Numbered from the stretch's first letter, positions 21,345-34,879 are shown. The stretch: 64,000 nt of DNA from Hofstenia miamia (GCA_900660155.1 CABFPE010000501.1:128979-192978), one strand, 5' to 3'. Notes: generated by a model from the sequence alone, not told the origin. Numbers and translations: made by a program.

Positions 21345-22706
21345 TAAAGTTCTGGCCAAAAATATACGGACACTAGTTTTTCTCAATTTTTTTAACCAAT
21401 AAGAACGCTTCAATTATGAAATTTTATTACTTAAATCTAGGCAAAAAAACTCACATTAGGATATGCTTTGTTCTACCTAACAATAAATATTAACTGATTT
21501 CTAGAAAAATGGTCAATATCACTTGGTCAAAATTATACGGACATCATATGAAATACGAAAATTAATAGCAAAAAGAATCTTTCCAACATCATTACAAAAC
21601 TCAATAATCAATTTTTCTACCTTTTCTTTCAATAACTTGTATGCAACGATCTTTCATCGACAAAATAAGCTTCCCAATTAGGCTTTTGTCAATCAACTTC
21701 CACTGGTACCATATTTCTTTGATCAATGCTTCCTTAGAATCAAATTTTCTTCTCCCATTATCATAAACAGCACGCGCCAAGCACCCCTAAAGATTCTCAA
21801 AGGGACTTTTTCCTGTGGAAGAAAATGTTCCCCAAATCATGACGGAGCCACCACCACATTGACGCTTTGATAACATTTTTCAGGCTTTCTAATTTCCGCC
21901 CAATAATGATTCCATCTGTCCGGACCATCTAATCTAAATTTCTTTTCATCTGTGAAGATTACTTTCAACCAATCTTTACCCATGTCCACTTTCTCCTTGG
22001 CCCATTTTTGACGCCGCTTAAAATCAGCTTTAGTCAAAAGCGGTGACTTTTTCATGCAGTTGTACTTTAAAAAGGGACACTTTTCTAATGTACGACTAAT
22101 CGTACGGGTTGAAACGTCCAGTTTTAAGCTTTGTTTCAGCTCTGATGAGCTAATACGACGATTGGAAGATTGATTGATTACGTGACGTTGGGCTCGAGGA
22201 GTAAGTTTGACAGGGCGACCTGATCTTTTCTTGGTCTTATATGTATTAGAAGCTTTTAGCAAGCTATGAACAACACTTTGGACCTTCCTAAGGCTTCTGC
22301 GATATGTCTAATTGATTTTCCAACCTCTTTTAACGTCACAATTTTGGCTTGTTCTACCTCGGTGAGTTCAGGACCTCTAGGCATTTTTAAAGTAGAATTT
22401 TAAACACAAAAAGGAAGGCAAAGGAAAGAAAAACACTTTAGTAATATTAGATCACAATAATTATGTTAAAAGCTGGCTAAAAACCAATAAATTCGACTGA
22501 TTAAGTTGATGTTCGTATACTTATGTCCAAGTGGTTTTGTACCGATTTGCTCTATCGAAGTCAATTCGAAAAATGACACAAATCTAAATACATCAAAATG
22601 CGTAGTTTTTGCTAGTCGTCTATTTGTCAAATCACGAGTCTAAACGACTTCTTATTGGTCAAGAAAATAAAAAAAACTAGTGTCCGTATAATTTTGGCCA
22701 GAAATA
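21345..22706 (-). mobile_element. Tc1-like transposon, copy 1 (internally deleted)
   Basis: Terminal repeats TTCTGGCCAAAAATATACGG and inverse lie at both ends. The transposase starts at ATG 22384 (minus) with 'MPRGPELTEVEQAKIVTLKE'. The frame at 21837-22262 holds the second helix-turn-helix region ('SGRPVKLTPRAQRHVIN', 'TRTISRTLEKCPFLKY') and the first catalytic Asp in 'KVIFTDEKKFRLDG'. About 210 bp present in copy 2 are missing, which removes the second and third catalytic residues, so it is inactive. It is about 95 percent alike to copy 2, 2.7 kb away and in the same orientation. Confidence 0.9.
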
Positions 22707-23045
22707 TATATATATATATATATATATTGTTATACCTTTGCTATTAATTATGTAATTCTTGATTAACCCGACTTGGTTTGCGTTTACTATTGAATAGTTT
22801 TATTTTTAAATGCAGTCAATTTAACATGTAAATTCGGAAGTTAATCGGTTTTATCCCAACTCATAGGAAACAACAACTATAGTAATGACTTTCATTGAGT
22901 TCTTTACAGGAAAAGACATCTCATAAATAGTTTGAATTTTGTGGAATGTGTATGCATTCAGGGGGCTGCTTGTATCACATCTTTGTCGTATTGGTCAATC
23001 ACTGCAATGGTTATGGTTTATTCGAGTTGTAACTGAGGGAGTGAG

Positions 23046-24045
23046 NNNNNNNNNNNNNNNNNNNNNNNNNNNNNNNNNNNNNNNNNNNNNNNNNNNNNNN
23101 NNNNNNNNNNNNNNNNNNNNNNNNNNNNNNNNNNNNNNNNNNNNNNNNNNNNNNNNNNNNNNNNNNNNNNNNNNNNNNNNNNNNNNNNNNNNNNNNNNNN
23201 NNNNNNNNNNNNNNNNNNNNNNNNNNNNNNNNNNNNNNNNNNNNNNNNNNNNNNNNNNNNNNNNNNNNNNNNNNNNNNNNNNNNNNNNNNNNNNNNNNNN
23301 NNNNNNNNNNNNNNNNNNNNNNNNNNNNNNNNNNNNNNNNNNNNNNNNNNNNNNNNNNNNNNNNNNNNNNNNNNNNNNNNNNNNNNNNNNNNNNNNNNNN
23401 NNNNNNNNNNNNNNNNNNNNNNNNNNNNNNNNNNNNNNNNNNNNNNNNNNNNNNNNNNNNNNNNNNNNNNNNNNNNNNNNNNNNNNNNNNNNNNNNNNNN
23501 NNNNNNNNNNNNNNNNNNNNNNNNNNNNNNNNNNNNNNNNNNNNNNNNNNNNNNNNNNNNNNNNNNNNNNNNNNNNNNNNNNNNNNNNNNNNNNNNNNNN
23601 NNNNNNNNNNNNNNNNNNNNNNNNNNNNNNNNNNNNNNNNNNNNNNNNNNNNNNNNNNNNNNNNNNNNNNNNNNNNNNNNNNNNNNNNNNNNNNNNNNNN
23701 NNNNNNNNNNNNNNNNNNNNNNNNNNNNNNNNNNNNNNNNNNNNNNNNNNNNNNNNNNNNNNNNNNNNNNNNNNNNNNNNNNNNNNNNNNNNNNNNNNNN
23801 NNNNNNNNNNNNNNNNNNNNNNNNNNNNNNNNNNNNNNNNNNNNNNNNNNNNNNNNNNNNNNNNNNNNNNNNNNNNNNNNNNNNNNNNNNNNNNNNNNNN
23901 NNNNNNNNNNNNNNNNNNNNNNNNNNNNNNNNNNNNNNNNNNNNNNNNNNNNNNNNNNNNNNNNNNNNNNNNNNNNNNNNNNNNNNNNNNNNNNNNNNNN
24001 NNNNNNNNNNNNNNNNNNNNNNNNNNNNNNNNNNNNNNNNNNNNN
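23046..24045. other. assembly gap, 1000 N
   Basis: A round 1000-N gap between the two Tc1 copies. Reading frames drawn across it are meaningless. Confidence 1.
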
Positions 24046-24072
24046 TATACAAATTCTGTATGTGTAAAAATA

Positions 24073-25645
24073 TAAAGTTCTGGCCAAAAATATACGGACA
24101 CTAGTTTTTCTCAATTTTTTTAACCAATAAGAACGCTTCAATTATGAAATTTTATTACTTAAATCTAGGCAAAAAAACTCACATTAGGATATGCTTTGTT
24201 CTACCTAACAATAAATATTAACTGATTTCTAGAAAAATGGTCAATATCACTTGGTCAAAATTATACGGACATCATATGAAATACGAAAATTAATAGCAAA
24301 AAGAATCTTTCCAACATCATTACAAAACTCAATAATCAATTTTTCTACCTTTTCTTTCAATAACTTGTATGCAACGATCTTTCATCGACAAAATAAGCTT
24401 CCCAATTAGGCTTTTGTCAATCAACTTCCACTGGTACCATATTTCTTTGATCAATGCTTCCTTAGAATCAAATTTTCTTCTCCCATTATCATAAACAGCA
24501 CGCGCCAAGCATCCCCAAAGATTCTCAATGGGATTAAGATCTGGGGATCTTGGTGGCCAATCCATAATAGTAATATTTTGCTCTTCACAAAACTTTTTTG
24601 TTGCTCCTGCAGTATGAGAAGTCGCATTATCTTGTTGTAAAATAAACTCAGTGCCATAATTTAAATTTGCATAAAGAAGTAGAAATTCATTAATTGTTTC
24701 AATATAATTACTTGCATTTTGCCGACCTTCGATCGATTTTAATTCGCTTTTTCCTGTGGAAGAAAATGCTCCCAAATCATGACGGAGCCACCACCACATT
24801 GACGCTTTGATAACATTTTTTCAGGCTTTCTAATTTCCACCCAATAATGATTCCATCCGTCCGAACCATCTAATCTAAATTTCTTTTCATCTGTGAAGAT
24901 TACTTTCAACCAATCTTTACCCATGTCCACTTTCTCCTTGGCCCATTTTTGACGCCGCTTAAAATAAGGTTTAGTCAAAAGCGGTGACTTTTTCATGCAT
25001 TTGTACATTAAAAAGGGACATTTTTCTAATGTACGACAAATCGTACGGGTTGAAACGTCCAGTTTTAACCTTTGTTTAAGCTCGGATGAGCTAATACGAC
25101 GGTTGGAAGCTTGATTGATTACGTGACGTTGGCCTCGAGGAGTAAGTTTGACAGGGCAACGTGATCTGTTCTTGGGCTTATATGTATTAGGAGCTTTTAG
25201 GAAGCTATGAACAACACTTTTGGACCTTCCTAAGGCTTCTGCGATATCTCTAATTTATTTTCCAACCTCTTTTAACGTCACAATTTTAGCTTGTTCTACC
25301 TCGGTGAGTTCAGGACCTCTAGGCATTTTTAAAGTAGAATTTTAAACACAAAAAGGAAGGCAAAGGAAAGAAAAACACTAGTAATATTTGATCACAATAA
25401 TTATGTTAAAAGCTGGCTAAAAATCAATAAATTCGACTGATTAAGTTGATGTTCGTATACTTATGTCCAAGTGGTTTTGTACCGATTTTCTCTATCGAAG
25501 TCGATTCGAAAAATGGCAAATCTAAATACATCAAAATGCGTAGTTTTTGCTAGTCGTCTATTTGTCAAATCACGAGTCTAAACGACTTCTTATTGGTCAA
25601 GAAAATAAAAAAACTAGTGTCCTTATAATTTTGGCCAGAATTTTA
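24073..25645 (-). mobile_element. Tc1-like transposon, copy 2 (near full length, TA target duplication)
   Basis: Ends TAAAGTTCTGGCCAAAA and inverse, with TA on both sides. The transposase starts at ATG 25326 (minus). Frame 24739-25008 has 'KVIFTDEKKFRLDGSDGWNH'. The 156-residue frame 24329-24799 has 'FILQQDNATSHTA' and 'PPRSPDLNPIENLWG'. Between the second Asp and the Glu are 34 residues, the DD34E spacing of the Tc1 group. A frameshift separates the two frames after 'GGGSVMIW', and further small changes lie in the N-terminal part, so this copy is not active as read. High likeness to copy 1 means the family moved recently. Confidence 0.92.
24329..24799 (-). pseudogene. Tc1 transposase C-terminal frame (156 codons, DD34E)
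   Basis: Longest open part of copy 2. Contains the second Asp in 'QQDNATSHTA' and the Glu in 'PDLNPIENLWG', and ends 'VIERKGRKIDY'. It would cut and rejoin DNA at the terminal repeats if joined to an intact DNA-binding half, but it is separated from that half by a frameshift. Confidence 0.85.
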
Positions 25646-26450
25646 TAACTGCAAAACTACAAAAAATATCTAGTTATTTACAAAATATTTGCAAATTTCT
25701 TCAAAATATTATTTGTGTGTAGATATCAGTCTTCTCAACGAGCCGAGCTTGAGCAGAGATTGGATACATAAAGAGCTCCTTTTATGCAAAACAAATTTAT
25801 AATGCTACTTGTTAATTTGATTATGCAAATTTTTCTTATTTTTTCATTCAATATGTCTTATGATCTTATTTTAGAAATGCTAATTAAATAATAGAAAAGC
25901 GCAATATTTTTCAAAAAATATCGAACTGAAATGTGTCTCATTGAAGTTTTCTCATTTTTGAAGGCTATTTAGAATTTCCTAACCACATTTCAGAAATGGC
26001 GATCCTGATAGCACTGGTCTTAAAGGGATAGATTTTAAGCAATACTTTGAGGAGGGTGTGTTAATTTTAATCGTAAAGTCATTCAATCCGAAAGTCCCCA
26101 ATAATTGAAATAATAAAGCATAAAATTTTGAAAGGCTACGGGTTGAAATTTAAAGTCCAATTAAAAGTTCACATCTTAAAAAAAATTATTAAATGTATCG
26201 TACTGTTCACATGAATTATCAAGTACATATTCTGAAAATATATTTAGTACTTTTTGGAGATATCGGACCATTAATTTAATACCAATGTAAAATGGATCAG
26301 TTTTGAACACATTTAATCAAATATTGTCCAATACCGCATTGTCAACAAGAATCACATCATCAAGTACTACATTCTATTAGCTGAGAACAACAGATGCATA
26401 CTATGAGTACACTACTTTGGAATGCCCCGTTCTCTGGCCAGTTTTACATC
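25646..26450. other. AT-rich spacer, nothing recognised
   Basis: No gene or repeat recognised between Tc1 copy 2 and the LINE 3' end. Confidence 0.5.
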
Positions 26451-26451
26451 T

Positions 26452-27690
26452 AATAAGATAAGATATTCTATATTTAGAGACTTTTATTTACAATTTCAGA
26501 AACTGATAAGTTCTCTAAATAGCGTCAATAATGTACAAAAATAATATAAAAGACATGAAATATATACAAGAAAAGCGTCATTTTAGGCTACGGATATTAT
26601 AGTCTTGTAGTAGTAGTATAATCAGTATTATAAAATTTGTAGCCTACCCAAGCTTTTCCACAGATGAACTTTTGCTTTAGAATTAATTCCTTAACACGTT
26701 TGCGAAAGTGTTTTACATTTTTAATACATTTGATCTCTTGGGGAAATTCATTCCATTGCCTTATTGCATTATTTATAAAAGAATTTCGTTTTATTTTAGA
26801 TTTATACTTGTTTACAGTAAATCTTTTTGTTCTTTCGTTGATCTTGTTCGAAAATTCTGGGATTTTTATGCAATTATAGGGTGGAAGCAATTTTACAATT
26901 TTATAAAATTTAGTGGCGGTATTTATTTGAATTAACTGCTTAGGACTTGGGATTGATTTATAAATATATTTTTTTAAAGCACTAGATCTTCGTTTACAAA
27001 CATTAATGGCCCATTTATATTGAGTTTCGAGCTTTTTAATTAGTTCTTCGCGTATGTTTGAAAATAGAATACTACTATAATTAAAGTGGCTAATTACCAA
27101 TGAATGGAGAAGTTGTACAATTGCATTTTCTGGTAGATGTTTTAGAACGTGGCCTATTGTTTTTATACCAATAGCAATTTTCTTTTGTAATGATTTAACA
27201 TGTTCATTAAATAATAAATTTGAGTCAAAAGTAACCCCTAAATATTTAAAAGAAGTAACTTCGGGAATTTTGGTATTTTTTACTATTAAAATTTTTTTAG
27301 GACGATTTTTTTCAAAATTATGAGGCTTAAGTAAACAAAATTCAGTTTTTTCGGCATTAATTCGTAAATTATGCATTGAAAAGTAATTGCATAATGATCG
27401 ACAGGTTAACTCAATTTCATTTATTGCCTTATCATCAGATTTGTCTGCATAAAATACACAGGTATCATCTGCATATTGTATGAGATTGGTCTTGGTATGA
27501 TACTTCATATCATTTATATAAATATTAAATAGTAGTGGGCCTAGAATAGTTCCCTGCGGTATACCATTTTTGATAGGAAGCCAATTCGAATAAACTTTAT
27601 TGGCTTTTACCCGTTGAACTCTATTTGTAAGATAATTTGTTATAAAGCGAACACTATCATTATCCATACCTATATGTTTTAGTTTTTAAA
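26452..27690 (-). mobile_element. 5'-truncated LINE, jockey superfamily, with intact RT C-terminal half
   Basis: Frame 26597-27667 (356 codons) is unbroken. It holds 'IKNGIPQGTILGPLLFNIYI', the catalytic 'QYADDTCVFY', 'NAEKTEFCLL' and 'FKYLGVTFDS', in the order of non-LTR reverse transcriptases, then a long thumb/C-terminal region ending 'KAWVGYKFYN'. The endonuclease and first RT blocks are missing, as expected of a 5'-truncated insert. The 3' region runs to about 26452 and has AATAAAAG. Lack of stops over 1.07 kb suggests a recent insertion. It faces a more decayed relative at 28.3-29.6 kb. Confidence 0.88.
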
Positions 27691-28309
27691 TATGTTTTAG
27701 TTTTTAATATCAAATATCATAAGTCTCATTCAGCCTAAATAATACAATGTATTGAAAATAATAATTATGAATCATCTTTCTCAGTAGAAAATTGTTTTCC
27801 TGTATATAGTGAATCATATTTAAATGAAATTTTTTCATTTTATCAACAGATTTTTTCCGGAAATAGCAATATTGGTTAAATCCAGTACTAAATTTCAAAC
27901 TAAACAATATTGCTTCTGGAAAACCTTGGGTAACTTATACTTGTAAAGCATTAATTCGTGGAACAGAGCATGAAATAATCTATGAATTTCGAACTAACAA
28001 GAATTTTGCCAAATATAAAAAGTTTAGAAATGTTTCTAATGTTGAAAATTCTCATGTATTGAACAACCTAAATCCATTCAATTTAAGTGATACAAGATGA
28101 GAGTGGAATAATTCATTTTATCCAAAAAAACTTATATAGCGCAATTGGAATAGGGATAGGAGTTTCAGGTTTTTTCAAAAAAAATTTTGGACCCGGATCC
28201 TGCGCCCTCCGCCATTGTATCTAGAGCTCGTATTTTTATCTAGCGTCTTGTAGATATTTTAAAATTTTGGATCCAAAGCCCATATATATATATATATATA
28301 TATATTTAA

Positions 28310-29590
28310 TTATATAATTAATAAACTAAAACTCAATAAATCTAGTGGTCCATCTAAAATTCCTTCCTGGATATTACAAGCAACTCCCTCTATAATTGCT
28401 GAACCTCTACATTTCATTTTCAATGAATCCTTAAAACAAAACAACTTTCAAAATTGTTTGAAAGAAGTATATATTACTTTAGCTACTAATTATAGGCCGA
28501 TCTCGACTACTTTGCCAATAAGTAAAATTTTCGAATGACTTACATAATCAAATTAGTGACCACCTTTCAAAACACCTATCAATGTCAAAAATACAATTTG
28601 GTTTCCGCAAAATTTTTTCAACTGAAACTTTCTCTAATTGGCTATCTATAAAATACGGCATACTGCAAGTTACCATTCTTGGACTGCTACTTTTTAACGT
28701 ATATGTAAAAGACATGCAGCAACAAAAAAATTGTAAATTGATTCAATACGCCGATGATACGTGCATTTTAGTGGAAATCAAGCAATAAATGATGTAGAAC
28801 AAAATTGTGAAAAATCGAGTAAATGCTTTAAAGTGCAGAAATTAAACAACTGTGAAAAAACTGAATTTTGCATTCTGAATCCCCAGAGAAAAAGTGTATT
28901 ACTATCAAATTTTTCACTTACTTTTAATAACGCCTCAATCTCAACTAAAGAATCTTTTAAGTTTCTAGGCATAACGTTTGACTCAAAATTTTCATACAAG
29001 CTGCAAATAAATGAAATTTTAAAGCGCATAGCAATGAGTATTAAAACAATATCACACGTAGCTGAACATTTATCCGAGCCAATATGATTTAATTATTTCA
29101 TGCTTTAGTCATGAGCCATCATAATTATGCAAATACACCTTTTTTCAAATTTAGATGAATCATTAGTAAGAAAACTAAAAATACAATTAAAATGGGCACT
29201 GAATGTTTGACAAAAAAAACTCCTCCAAAACAGGAAATTTCATTTTGTCATCCATACCGGTTGCAAATCAACTTTTTGTTTTTAATATTTTGATGAATTT
29301 TTTAAAATAACAAATCAATTACCTCCTTTTAATTCAATATCATTTCCAAACATTTGTCATAAGCAAATTATAAGAACTAACCATTATACTAGCATTAAAT
29401 TTTATAAGAAAATCAAACAACAATCATTTATTAATGTTGCAATTCGCAATTGGAATCGATTACCAAATGAAATTATAATGATTAAGAGTGCAAATAGGTT
29501 TAAGAGAAAATTGAAAACATTTATGTTGCAAGAACAATTCATTTTGTGTAAATCATGGCTAGGATTCACATTTTACAATTAAAATTATAA
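28310..29590 (+). mobile_element. related LINE fragment, opposite strand, decayed
   Basis: The same family as the LINE at 26.5-27.7 kb, on the + strand. It starts at the first RT block ('NKSSGPSKIPSWIL'), then 'NYRPIS', a 68-residue frame at 28582-28788 with 'QYADDTCIL', a 108-residue frame at 28761-29087 with 'CEKTEFCILNP' and 'FKFLGITFDS', and ends 'FKRKLKTFMLQEQ' and 'SWLGFTFYN' near 29.58 kb. There are several frameshifts and stops. A perfect 11-bp hairpin (ATTCAGATAAT and inverse) follows near 29.69-29.74 kb. Confidence 0.85.
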
Positions 29591-31079
29591 AATAACGTGC
29601 AATTAATTTCCATAGCCTGAACAGAACAGATTTTGTAATCTTCTTAATTTTTGTAAATATTATAGTTATTTGTTATCATTTTTGAAGCTATTCAGATAAT
29701 AACTGGTCTGGTAATTGAAAATATTATCTGAATGAAGAATATATTATCTAGTCTTGTAGCAAACGAATTTCAAAAGCTATGCCAACGCCTCTTCACCTGT
29801 TCCGATTCTATTATCCTCAGAAATCAACTACATTTGGAACTTCTTGAACTTTTATAAGCATTTTTAATCATGATATCTATGTTCTTTGGGACCCAACATT
29901 ATTGACAAACTTTGTGTGAGTAATACCCAGTTTATTGTTAGCATTAATTATTAGCACTATTTCAAAACCTAGTTGATACACAATTTTATTTTTCATCTTT
30001 TTATTATTAAGTAATCTTTGTCCAAATGCAACTTTTGCAATATACGTAGTAGAGATGTCAAGGGCCCATTACACTTTTTTCTGATTGGTCCACTCTGACG
30101 CATGGCCTATGTTAGGTTATGAACATTGATAGGGTTGTTGCAGTGACATCATTTAAATTGCATAGTCACTCTGTTTTAATTCATAAACATGTACTTGCTA
30201 TAGTGAATTACTTATTTATGGGCCTAATTTAGTTTGCATGTTTCATTTTACATTGTTTGCACACATTTTTCTATTTTTATTGATATATGTGACATTTTTA
30301 GTTGGCTAATCAGTTGTTTAGATTGTATGTATTGGCTAATGGGAAAACTCGCATTACATTTTGCAAATGATTAATTTTTTCCCCATAAAACATCCCATGC
30401 GTTTCTAATGGCTAGTCAATCTATGTACGTAATTTAATTCATCTTTCAGCACTGTATACATTATATGCAATGGGTTACATTTTGTTTTTCAAATATGCTG
30501 CTATTTCATTGTAAAAATCCTTACATATAATTCATTTTCACTAATATACAAAATACAAAATGGAAAAATATTCGCCATACATATTCATTTCAGGCGTATG
30601 AAATATAGACTTATAAGATAAAGGCAATTTTGTTTTCCGAAAAATTGTACATGTGATGCTATTAGTGGGATTTATACATATGCATGCTTTCCTTAATAAA
30701 CTATTATTATATTAGTTTTACACAATGGTCTTCTCTTTGCATTTGTTTTTGGTTTATATGGATTGGTCAGGGTTGTGCATGCTTGTAGACTGTTACATTT
30801 TGTTCAACTTTGCACATCTTTTTCAGTTTATTTGGTTTATGGTTGTTGTGTGCTTGTAGGCATTATATGGCTTTTTCACTTTACTGCTTTTTGTAACTTT
30901 TATGTACAAATTCCTTATCCACTCATATTGTAGTTGGTATAGAAATGATGACAGACTTGTTATTTACCTTTTAGTAGTTGATATCTTCTACACAGTCACT
31001 TTTTCCCAATGGTAGATATGACTTTTCATTCATTAAATTAGTCCTGTGATCCATCCTGTGATCCCATTTCTAAATGTGG

Positions 31080-31980
31080 AGACACTTGTTAATTCATAAA
31101 CCTACACAATAAATATTTATTATTAATCAATAACAAAACATTTTAAAAATTTTGAGAGTTAGAAACCACTAAGAAATTTGTAAAACAAGCCCAAAATAAT
31201 AATATATTTCCTGACATGCACAAATCAATGCATATAATTTATAGTTTCAGTAAGCTGCTAATTAAAAAAAATAGGAAATTTAAAAGGCATGTGATTAAAC
31301 AAGATATTCAACATAGCAAAAATCAATGTGTATAAATTCCTTTTGGTCATTTGTTAGTTAAAAGACATTTAAGCACACATGATTAAAACAAGATACTCAA
31401 TAACATATCAGGAATCAATGCATATAAATTTGTTAAAAGCAGAAATTGAAAAACTTACTCAGTTAAGCATGAAATATTATAATATACATAGGTTTTGAAA
31501 ACAAAAGTATCAACATGCCTTGTTATTTGCATGTAGATGCATTTGAAATCACCAGTCCAAAATGCATTGCTTTTTAAGTATCTTTGGCCTACCAAGATGA
31601 TTAGTGACCAATTTGTTCCATTCTTTTATACTATGGAAAGTATCACTTGATTCTAACAATCAATTTAATTCCCCACACCAAAGAATTATTCTCTGCACTG
31701 TGTGATGAGTTTAGCCAGTGATTATTAACAAGGAAGCATCTCTTTGATTCCATCCACTAAAATTAATAGTTCCTTTATACAGTAATTGTAAAACAACACA
31801 GAATTCTTATGCACTAGAATGAAATAATCAAGTGTGGTTAGAAAGTAGTGTGCATAAATCTCTGCAATAAATATTTTGTATTAATAAACTGTTTACAAAG
31901 AATTTAAGGAGTAGAATAGCTAGCAAATTTGTAAAGCAAGTACAAATAATAAAAAAAGCAGAAATCAGTGTGTATAAACT
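31080..31980 (+). repeat. old, diverged tandem repeats
   Basis: The motif AATCARTGYRTATAA recurs at 31222, 31321, 31413, 31845 (partial) and 31962. Longer similarity (about 75 percent) links 31095-31237 with 31850-31979 through CATAAA, CAATAAATATT and AAATTTGTAAARCAAG. Units are about 90-120 bp with one longer interval. Confidence 0.6.
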
Positions 31981-32950
31981 TTGTGAATATTATGAATTAA
32001 TAATTTATTGGTCAATATAGTGAAAAACAATGCTTATATAATTGCTTAACCATGGTATAAACTCTACTATGAGATGAAATTTAATACATATTTGGTTAAT
32101 AATATCATCCAAATGCCAACTGCAAGATTGAATATTGATTAAAAACACAAATATGTATATGTGCTTGTATAAAATACAAGAATTTGGAACCAGAAATATT
32201 AAAAATATTCAAAACATTGAAAATTTGTACAAATGATGAAAGCAAAAACATTAAATTCAAGGATCAAAGTATACCAATATTTTTATTTGTAAATATATTT
32301 TGAGACCTGAACCATACCCCAGCTTTACATGTATTTTGCAATTGAAATCAATGCAAAGTATCAGATTAAACAAGGCCAACAATTTAGATCAAATATTTTT
32401 GCCCTCATTGCAATTAGATTTTTTATAATGACTCCATGATAATACATAAATTTGAGCTGTCAAATTAACAATAATTGACTTTGACAAGTATGATTTAATT
32501 CCATTTTACTCAACATAACAAGAAACAAAAAAATGCTTAAAGATGCTATAACTTCAATTATTTATTGAAAATAAGATACTTAGTAAGTGTTTAGGGAATG
32601 TATTTGCACAAGCATTGCTAATGAAATTCTGAGTGCTGAAAAAAAACAAAATTTAAATGCATATTCAGTAAAATTCAACAATAAACATACCTCTATAATA
32701 AAAACAGTGTGAAATCAAAACATTAATTTCATTGCTAGGTGTAAAGTATGGCTAGATTGACCAAGCTTTCACTTTAATTTATCCTTGGTAACTGGATAAT
32801 CATGAATTTTATTTATTCTTTAATGTGATATGAAGGAAATAGGTTTATTAGTACAAGGCAACATCAAACATAATGTAACAATTAATTAAAAACAAATAGC
32901 CAAAGCATGACTAGAACAAAGAACTATTTGCACTTTGAAAGGAAACCATT

Positions 32951-33987
32951 GGGTAGCAAAAAAATGAGCCCACTAATATATTAAGCCCAATAAAGTAATG
33001 GAATGGGAAATTCATTATTAATTATAAATTAACTTTTTGAAAATAATTTCTTTACAATTATGAAATGCATACTTAATAGTAATAATAAAATTATAGGTAT
33101 TTTATTAAAATTGGCTATAGAACATGGTGCTGCTCTGAATTCTTCCCATTAAGCTGTGTAGTTTAAAGTTTAAAACTGTGAAGTAATATATAATATATAT
33201 TATATCATTTTTATATCCAACTCTTTTTCCAGAATTGTGCTCCATTAATGTGCTGTCAATTTGAATTGTTAAGTTGAACAACTTTGGAGACATTGCCATC
33301 ATGTTTATATTGTACTTTATCTCACAATCTGTTTTTTGTATATAAATTCATATGAAATAAACTTTCATTTTTGTTGTAAATTTTGCTTTTATAGAAGCTT
33401 ATTGTGTTGTGTTGAAAACATACCTTCTGATTCATAGAGTACAATAAACACAGCTATAATATGTATAGAAGATCAGCCAGTTAGTAAAGAATCCTATTTT
33501 ACTAAATTTCATTTTGTTGTGACTGAAATAATCCTGATGATCTATTTGTAATATGCATAAAAATGAATTGTAAAATAGTAATAGTTAATCAAGCTGGACA
33601 TTTGATTTGAGGAAACTGGATGTGGACCAGCATCTCTAAGTAAACCTTTTAGTAAACTAAGTGTGATAGCCTTTCACTATGGCTCAATATTAAGATAACA
33701 ATGGAAAATGATTAAGAATATTTTACACTACATAATATCTAAACAATAATTACCAAATAATTCTTCATAGATTAAACTACAGAGCTTAATAGGAAGAATT
33801 TAGGGCAGCAACAATTTTCTATAGCAAATTTTAATAAAATACCTATAATTTTTTACTACTATTAAGTATGACTTTTATAATTATAAAGAAATGATTTTAA
33901 AAAAGTTGATTTATAATAAATAATTAATTTCCCATCCCATTACTTTGTTGGGCTTAATATATTAGTGGGCTCATTTTTCACCACCCT
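32951..33987. mobile_element. 1.04-kb hAT-like non-autonomous element with inverted arms over 200 bp
   Basis: GGGTAGCAAAAAAATGAGCC at 32951 pairs with the inverse of the right end, GGCTCATTTTTCACCACCCT. Imperfect pairing continues for over 200 bp (ACTAATATATTAAGCCCAA and beyond, to about 33165 and 33768). Flanking words AAACCATT (32943) and AAGCCATT (33988) match at 7 of 8 positions, an old 8-bp target duplication as made by hAT. No coding sequence was found. The whole element lacks CpG. Confidence 0.85.
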
Positions 33988-34879
33988 AAGCCATTCACAT
34001 ATCTTTAGAAATACAATATCATTTCATTATTTATTAGTTGAATATTTCTTCAATTTTTTTTTGTTTTAGGTAATTCACATTTCCATTTCTCTCTTGAGTT
34101 ATGTTGTTTAGCAATAATATTTTCTATGTAAACTAGAACATAGTGGTTTTGACCAATGTAAATTCATATAGTATTTGCTTAATGTAGAAGATGTTTTTAT
34201 TTGATATATTATTAAAATTAATTAAACAAGGTTAGTATACTAATCATTTATAACAAGATATACATTATTGACTATATTCAAAAATCACTGGCCAATCTTC
34301 ATAAAACTTGAATGAAGTTGTTATTTAGTGGAGAATTTTTGCTTCTTTCCATATCATGTGTTGTAAAAAATTAAACAAGTGCTACTAGATCAAAGACATT
34401 TAGGCATCTCCACTTGCATTGTTCACAGGCATATTTTTACACTGTTTTTTAAATTCAGTTGTTTTAAAGTGTTGATTATAGACAAACCAGATAAATTCTT
34501 TTTGTTTTACTGTCAATTGAATTAGCAATAATGCTAGATTTATACAATTATTCATTCTCCTATCATTTATACATTTATCAGTTTTTTAAAACCCCCTCAT
34601 TTTGTTCAAATTTATACATTTAATATTCATGTAGAGCTTATTTTTCACAACAATTCATTGTGATGGCAATAGTTTTTGAAAATGTGTTCTAAATAAATTA
34701 GCAGTTCAAGCAACATCACTTATAACATGAATTGGGTTGTTTACTTTTGCAATAATTTCTGACAGGATCTTATCATGTAGTTGATGGATGGCAATTTCCT
34801 TTTCTGATATCTCTTCCTTCACCAGGATGGGGAGGATTGCTTTCCCATTTCAATCAGCATTGATATCAGGAAGAAGTTT

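Noticed and set aside
22939-24141. Long reading frames across the 1000-N gap
   Set aside because: They consist almost wholly of unknown residues; the open length is an artefact of N.
31081-33440. The CpG-poor block as a satellite or CRISPR-like array
   Set aside because: Repeat units are few, diverged and irregular in length, with no constant repeat-spacer pattern.
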